From: Collodictyon triciliatum
Taxonomy: Eukaryota > CRuMs
DNA: 25,924 nt
Direction: 5' to 3'
Assembly (NCBI GenBank): GCA_043381765.1
Contig: JBHJMP010001031.1
Location: forward strand, 1 to 25,924
The stretch's first letter is position 1; each line of letters opens with the position of its first letter. The position numbers were made by a program, and so were the translations under genes. Under the pieces are notes generated by a model. It saw only the letters and a program-made list of their open reading frames with translations, had not been told where the DNA came from and ran no database searches. Shown here one piece after another: positions 20,230-25,924 of the stretch.

Positions 20230-20831
20230 CGGGGCGCAAAGCGAACTTCTTCGATCGGTTGTAGCCCTACAAAAGTCCTTAGAACCGGACGAAGAACCGG
20301 ACGTAGCGAAGCAGAACGAAGGCGGAAACAAAAAAGACAGAAAAAAAACCAAAGAACAAGTGCAAGTGAGAAGGAAAGAAAATGAAATGGCTCGGTCAAA
20401 TCCCATGCCCTTGGGCTGACTCTGGGCTTGAGTGAAAGCGCGCCAGTAATTCGACAGTGATGAACCAGCGTCGTGACTTTGAGTACTTGCACTATCCCTC
20501 TGAATGTACGACCACCTTGTAACAACGCTTGTTCAACGCAGAGGGAAAACGCAGCCTTCCTTGGCGGCTCAACAACGCATGAGTCTGACATCCTGAAAAA
20601 AATAAAGGTGATGCGTTCGCTGAGCCCAATTCCCGCGACTGCACAAGGTTGTCACATTCCAACACGCTGGCTTCCACATTTGTTTATGCAACATTCCCAT
20701 TGATTTCGTGAATGTCCCATTATGGGTGAGTGCTATGTCAACATGCTGCAGAATGTTTCAAGGAATTTGACCTTTATTGGAATTACGCCCAAGGGTGGAA
20801 AGAGAGACAGCCGTGCCATCTTTCGCTGCAA
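20230..20831. other. Intergenic region between the two - strand genes
   Basis: About 600 bp between the ABC transporter start and the stop of the channel gene. It holds the 3' flank of the channel gene and the 5' flank of the transporter. A long - strand frame begins with ATG at 20591; its first 38 codons look unbiased by repeats and could be a spliced 5' exon of the transporter, but I found no phase-consistent join, so it is not annotated as coding. Confidence 0.5.
20773..20778 (-). terminator. AATAAA poly(A) signal of the channel gene
   Basis: On the - strand an AATAAA sits about 54 nt after the TGA stop of the OSCA/TMEM63 gene, in the position expected for its polyadenylation signal. Confidence 0.6.
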
Positions 20832-23800
20832 TCACTGCCCAGACATCACATAGCCGTCGCTGGTGTGCGAGTTCAAGCCCTCGGTCACAAAGCGCTCGGA
20901 CGGAGTCACGGCCTGGGGCATGATGTGATCAGGAACACAGAGAATGCCAGGCAGCTCCGATATGAGGACCTTTTGATTCAAAATAGAGGAAAATAAGGCC
21001 ATTAAGTAGGAACGTACATCTTACTGCCTCGGCGTTGTGTTTCGTGGGCACCAGCCAGAGCGAGATAATGCAAATATCGAAACACCCAAAAAAAAAATAT
21101 TCGTCTATCCTACCTTGGCATACTTGAAGTCATCGCAAAGCATATGCTCCTGCATCTCGCTCAGAGCCGGGTGCGAATACAGTTCACCTGTGGGTGACGT
21201 TGGGCTACTTATTTCTTTCTTTTTTAATCACATCTCAAGAGAAATGTATTTGAAATTGTTGATAGATTGACCACATATTATCAAAACGATCCTTTTTTTT
21301 CTTGCTGACCAGCGGAGTAAATGAAATGCGGATTCGCGTGTGTGTTGATTGAGTCATAAAATTTGTGGGCCATTACGGTTGTAGGAGCGCAGATTGGCCA
21401 TGTGAACCGCTTCGTTGAGGGGAAGGTGCTGCCAGTTCTGATAGAACACACGCTCCATGTAAAAGTAAAACACAATCGTCAAGACCAGGAGCGGAAACAT
21501 CAGCGGTGTCTGCTCCACTAGCATGCATCGTTGATTATTTCAGTCTCTCAATTACGCTCTGATGTTGTCTCTATTTAATTTCGATCATGCCATCTCTTTC
21601 GTCTTCTTATAAACGCACATAAAAAAAAAATTATTGATTGGATACGATGGAATGTTCTCTGTAGAAACAACGAACAGGGCCGTGCATAGTGCTAAAAACC
21701 TGCAAGCTTGATGGAAAAGTAGCCTGTGAGTGTGGCCTGATAAACAAGCAAAGCAAATACAAGCCTGCGTGTGGCTATGGGCCAATACTCTCCTTTTGTG
21801 TCACAGCGATCGACTGTCAAGAAGATAATCTGCGCATTGTTCATCAGTGTAAGTTTGGTTGTTTTCAAGCGTTTTTGAGATGGAACATAAAACACATGGA
21901 TAGATATGGGATGCAGAAAAGGATTAGTTTGAATGCAAAAATAGCCTTACTTTGTAACCTTGGACGATGTACGAAACAACGAAAAAGAAAAAGGCTATTG
22001 GAATCACAATGGGGGCAATTGTGGAGTACGTCAGGCTAATCAGCAGAATCAGAAGAAGCTGAGGATAAACCAATCCCAAGCTGTTTAGTGTCGGCGAGAC
22101 CTTGAGAAAATGAAAAAGCGGTGATTATGGAAACACACAGGAACCACATTACATATGCATTCTTTTCAGGAGAAAAAATAAACAAATGATTGTTTAGTAA
22201 ATTACACACTGGAAGCATATCCAAAGCAAACAAGTAAAAAAATAAAATAAAATATATGGGGCAAGTATTACTGCATTTTCCTTCTGCTTTTCTGTCTTGT
22301 TGCTATATTTTTGTATGAAATAGTACTGCAGGAGTGGTCCGATGCGTAAAAGGGACATCGGTAATGAAACAAGAGCTTGGAATAGGATGTAGACCATGAA
22401 AAAGTTTGATATCTATTTGGTGACTCGATGTGTATTAGTGTCGGCCGTTCGCTTCTCAAAAAAAGATGGGTATTTTCCATCAAGCGTGCACACATAAAGA
22501 GATGGCCTCAAACAGAATAGATGTAAAAAACAAAAAACAAAAAACAAAAAACAAAAAACAAAAAACAAAAAAAAATAGCTTGGCGAGATGAGGCCAATAT
22601 TGGTATTTGTTCCGTATACTCACCTTTGGGAGGGATTCACCCAGTGAGTCGATAATGCTGGTTGGGGAGTCAATAATGTCTGACAGGGAGTCGAAGATGC
22701 TTCCAGCAATAGTAGACACGAAAAACACATTGAAAATTTGTAATCCATAAAACTTTTTAAGCTGTGGATAAAACAAAAAAGCTATTACTTTATGGGAATC
22801 TCATCGGTGAAAGTGAGCAAGCAAAAATAAAATAATTGACGCTGTAGTTTATGAGAAAAGGATAAATCCTGCATCGTACCAGGCCGATTTCTAATTCTGT
22901 ATATGTGAATGCCCCTTGGAATTTGGATAAAACTGAAGGGTGATGTAAATTAAATCATTAGTAGGAACCTCTAAATTTTAGTAAGTGAATGATTGAGTGT
23001 TGGAAGCATCACCAAGGGAACCAAATCTAGCGTAAAGTCATGAAAGTTGTAGAGAGACAAGGAGATGATATTTCGAAGGGAGCGAAAGTTGGATTACTGC
23101 GCACATTTCAAAAATATTGGCGTGAAGATATCGAAAGCGATGAGCAGAATAGTTGGTAAAAGTCCTTCGATAAAAGCACGCAGTAGTTTGTACTTTACTA
23201 TCTCTGCAAGAAAATCCGCTTTTTCAGACAAGGAGTCTGCGTTCGACAAAGCGATGATGAAAGAGATGGGCACGGCATAGAACACGACGAAAAAGAATGT
23301 CACAGTCTGTAAAGATATGAGGACATGGATAAAAGTGGTCAATTAATATATGGTAAGGACTCTAGTAAAAAGGTAGAATGCTCAACGATTATTTTCTGTG
23401 TAGGAGTTGGTTTAAGGAAGATAAGACAACGTCAGATTGAAAAAAAATACAAACCTCTCCCACTAAAATACGAAATTGTTTTTCATATTGGGATATATTC
23501 ATATTTTCCCAATACACGTCACTAGAACTTGGGGCAGAGGAGACCATCCACGAAAAAGGGTCCGCATGATGGATCGATTGACAGGAAACAATGCGAGACC
23601 GGGCATCTCTGAATATTTTTTTTTAGATGTGTTGGTCATGTATAGTAATACCAGAAAAGGATTAAATGAATTAGCAAGAAGTGCTGAAATAACCGCTTGG
23701 GGTTGGTTGAATGATACTCTCGATGTTTTTTCCATATTTTTTTTAAACAAGTGCGATGTTGTATGAGCTCAATTCCGGTAAACATACTGAAACGTGACAA

Positions 23801-25797
23801 AGGCCGAGCCAGATTCCGCTGGTTTGAAAGAATTGGCCTCGCGAAGTGAGGATATGCGCTCTCCGATGCAGGATATCTGCTCTTGAAAATGGGAGACGGC
23901 ATCCACGACATTTCCAAACAGCCCAAGAAAGCCCAGTTTCACAGTTGCCGGCTCGTTCTTTCGGTTCGAGTCGCTGACAGCCTCGTCCAACTTCCTAAAA
24001 CATCAATGCGCAGAATAAAATAAAATAAAAAAAGAGGTTCCTGAAAATATGTACTTATTTGACACTGCTACTTTGGTTTGTAAATTTAATCGTTTGAATT
24101 GAAAACGCACTCGATATGCTCCACTCGTTTTCGGATTAAATCTGGCAGTTCGGGAATGTGCTGGACAACTTTGGCCCTGTTTACAGTATGAGTATGCGAT
24201 ATTAAACTCTACAGAGAGGAATGTCCTGATCAAGCATCATGAACATAAAGAAAATATTGACAGAAACCAAAGCAAATGTATCTTTCTTTTGGTGTGATTG
24301 CCACAACCAATCCCTTCAAGCGTGTTTTTTTTTTTAACTTGCAAAATTCCATATTAAAAATTCATAAGAATGTATACATTCTTTTCCTTTATCGTACTAA
24401 CCGTTCAATTTTTCCAGGGTGAATCGCGTCGAAAAATGCAAAAACATTTTGGTCAGTTCTCATTTCTGGTGGGATTCCCTAGCCATCCGATCATTTGAAA
24501 ATAGTTTTTATAAGAAATTTAGAGTGACATAAATACCAAATGCATACTATTTGATGCGATGACGAATTGTTGGCCGAAACATATTATTAACTTTATTGAT
24601 ACAATCAACCGAAGGGTGGAAATGAGTTTTGGAGGTATTATTTCAATTTTGTCAGGAAAACATTCCAAACAATTTTTATGAGCAGAGTATATATAATTAT
24701 TACCTGAACCATCGCAGTGTACGTCTCCAGTTCGCTGTTTTTCATGTGTTCGATACGTATTTGCTGTGCCTGGATATATGAGGCAGTCGTGATATAAGAA
24801 GACATGATGATGTATATGATTTCGAAGGAGAAAATAGCGCAAATATCTAATATGACAAGGAGTCATCCTCACAGCAGGAAGAAAATAAACTGCGAGATGG
24901 ATTTAAAATTGTCATAAAGTATCGCAAAGCCCAGAAATATCATAAAAACCTGACGGGTAAACTTCACGACGAGATAAAATGCCACAAGTGTGTAGACATA
25001 CGCGGAGATCAAATGCGCCCAGATGAAACCTATGAATGAAAGGATATTGATTCAAGTTGCAATAGTGATAAGTCAATCTCGGGCTGTTGAATGTAATGAC
25101 TTCTTTTCTTTTCTTTTTTTTGGGAAAAATGTTTATAATAGTAAAAGTTAAACTTAAAGGATAATTGTAAGATAACACAATGGGTATGAACATCAACCAA
25201 AGGACGATGCACTCACTTGAGCCTTGCTCTATATTGGACATGGATATCATATCGAGCCCCTCCAAATTCTGTTCACCGGATGCGTTGATGGGGATTAGAA
25301 CAATCAGGCCATAAAAGCCAAACCCCACAAACATCCAGAGAATCAGCTTAATGAAGAGCAGAAGGAAGTATCCGTCTACACCAGTTATCTCTACAAGTGC
25401 ATTCTGCGGGAGAGACAGGATGCGATATAAGAGAAAGTCGTATTCCTGGTCGTGGTTCCTGTGTTGACCGTGTTGATAAGTGATGAAAAGAAAAAGAAAA
25501 AGAAAAAGAAAAGAAAAAGAAAAAGAAAAAGAAAAAGAAAAGAAAAGAAAAGAAAAAGAAAAGAAAAGAAAAAACAGGAAACGGGAAATGAAAAATGAAA
25601 AAAGAGAAAAAGATAAAGAAAAAGAAAAAGAAAAGGAAAAAACAGGGGTGTAACAAAAGTTCTCACGGGAGTTGCGTTTGGCGTGGGTTGAACACAGGAG
25701 GGAATTGCTTCCGGATCACAAGAAAGGCGCCCAGAATAACGATGCATATTATTGCCTCCAGAATGAAAGTGTAGAGCAGCGAGGAGTCTTGCGACAT
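20832..25797 (-). CDS. OSCA/TMEM63/CSC1-family mechanosensitive cation channel, 17 exons
   Basis: Exons: 25797-25667, 25458-25217, 25029-24950, 24769-24704, 24478-24402, 24176-24111, 23994-23788, 23608-23455, 23306-23105, 22932-22880, 22761-22624, 22412-22272, 22100-21951, 21829-21700, 21517-21377, 21187-21114, 20969-20832. They total 2190 nt (729 aa plus TGA) and all phases agree, so this is the most secure model on the minus strand. The family forms dimeric osmo/mechanosensitive cation channels with 11 membrane helices. Visible: TM0 (about 8-28), FIKLILWMFVGFGFY helix, FIWAHLISAYVYT, ETYTAMVQGIP at the start of the cytosolic domain, a coiled, charged loop (190-289), AFVTFQ, the hallmark SSAPSSSDVYWENM before the pore domain, then TVTFFFVVFYAVPISFI, FIEGLLPTILLI, FLSKFQGAFTYTELE, NFFMVYILFQA, LGLVYPQLLLILL and GEYWPIATRRLVFALLVYQ. 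Length is normal for the family (about 700-800). The short C-terminal tail (about 660-729) is soluble. Likely plasma membrane or endomembrane; ion selectivity cannot be read from sequence. Confidence 0.95.
22524..22575 (-). repeat. (TTTTTTG)n microsatellite in intron 11 of the channel gene
   Basis: Seven-base units (CAAAAAA on the + strand) repeat seven times inside intron 22623-22413. In the transcript the run reads as U-rich sequence. Confidence 0.9.
25486..25640 (-). repeat. Long (CTTTTT)n-type tract in intron 1 of the channel gene
   Basis: On the + strand this is AAAAAG/AAAAG units; in the sense of the gene it is a pyrimidine tract of about 150 nt that ends about 26 nt before the acceptor of exon 2 (AG at 25460-25459). 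Translating it gives only Phe/Leu runs, so the open frames over it are not genes. Confidence 0.95.
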
Positions 25798-25845
25798 TCT
25801 TTCCTGCAAATGAAAGTGGGTAAGACTATTCTCTTTGTGTGTTTT

Positions 25846-25924
<79 letters not shown>
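25798..25924. repeat. 5' flank of the channel gene and a poly-T end
   Basis: From 25847 to the end there are 78 T in a row. Between this and the start codon at 25797 there are only about 50 bp of ordinary sequence, so the promoter of the channel gene lies outside the window. Such a run is a typical place for an assembly to stop. Confidence 0.9.

Noticed and set aside
20106-20591. 161-codon - strand frame upstream of the ABC transporter
   Set aside because: Its second half is out of frame with NBD1 and contains Phe/Leu-rich low complexity; no phase-consistent splice to the transporter was found.
25348-25747. Two - strand frames of 102 and 118 codons rich in Phe and Leu
   Set aside because: They translate the intronic pyrimidine repeat of the channel gene.
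270-25797. A functional gene cluster linking the lipid-type hydrolase, LTA4H-like enzyme and ABC exporter (lipid mediator synthesis and export)
   Set aside because: Tempting, but the genes lie on both strands with separate promoters, the substrates are unknown, and a scaffold gene and an ion channel interrupt the set. Nothing in the sequence supports joint function.
1-25924. CRISPR array, prophage, insertion sequence, tRNA or rRNA
   Set aside because: No spaced direct repeats, transposase, inverted-terminal-repeat pair or RNA-gene-like sequence was seen; all tandem repeats are simple microsatellites or short arrays in a eukaryotic setting.

Overview
This is eukaryotic nuclear DNA from a protist. 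Genes are cut into many short exons (mostly 22-200 nt) by AT-rich GT-AG introns, noncoding DNA is full of simple repeats, and there is a 528-nt assembly gap. There is no prokaryotic operon structure. The repeat style, intron density and protein families remind me of a rhizarian such as the foraminiferan Reticulomyxa, but that is an impression I could not test. I rebuilt five protein-coding genes by joining exons by eye, requiring reading phase to hold across every junction.

Layout. (1) + strand, 270-5372: a 24-exon M1-family zinc aminopeptidase / leukotriene A4 hydrolase (693 aa). (2) - strand, 11771 to 6637: a CH-like / armadillo-like / WD40 protein of at least 735 aa; its 3' end is lost in or beyond the gap at 6007-6534. 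(3) + strand, 12368-15032: an alpha/beta-hydrolase of the type often fused to cholesterol-oxidase-like GMC oxidoreductases; its first exon is not resolved. (4) - strand, 20229 to 15518: a full-size PDR-type ABCG transporter (NBD1-TMD1-NBD2-TMD2, about 1343 aa), intron-rich in its first half and intronless over its last 2.4 kb. (5) - strand, 25797 to 20832: an OSCA/TMEM63/CSC1 mechanosensitive cation channel (729 aa, 17 exons). Genes 1 and 2 converge, 2 and 3 diverge from a shared region of about 600 bp, 3 and 4 converge, and 5 and 4 are in tandem.

I see no sign that the five genes form one pathway. Two are plasma-membrane-type transporters or channels, two are soluble hydrolases, and one is a scaffold-like protein. 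Both window ends are simple repeats, (AAT)n on the left and poly-T on the right, so the window probably ends where assembly broke.

I did not find a new multi-gene system. The points most worth a second look are: a natural Phe at the position of human LTA4H Tyr378; an apparent Cys nucleophile in the alpha/beta-hydrolase; the unusual CH-ARM-WD40 architecture; two GC-AG introns; a 42-bp intronic palindrome next to a splice acceptor; and the sharp change of intron density within the ABC gene.
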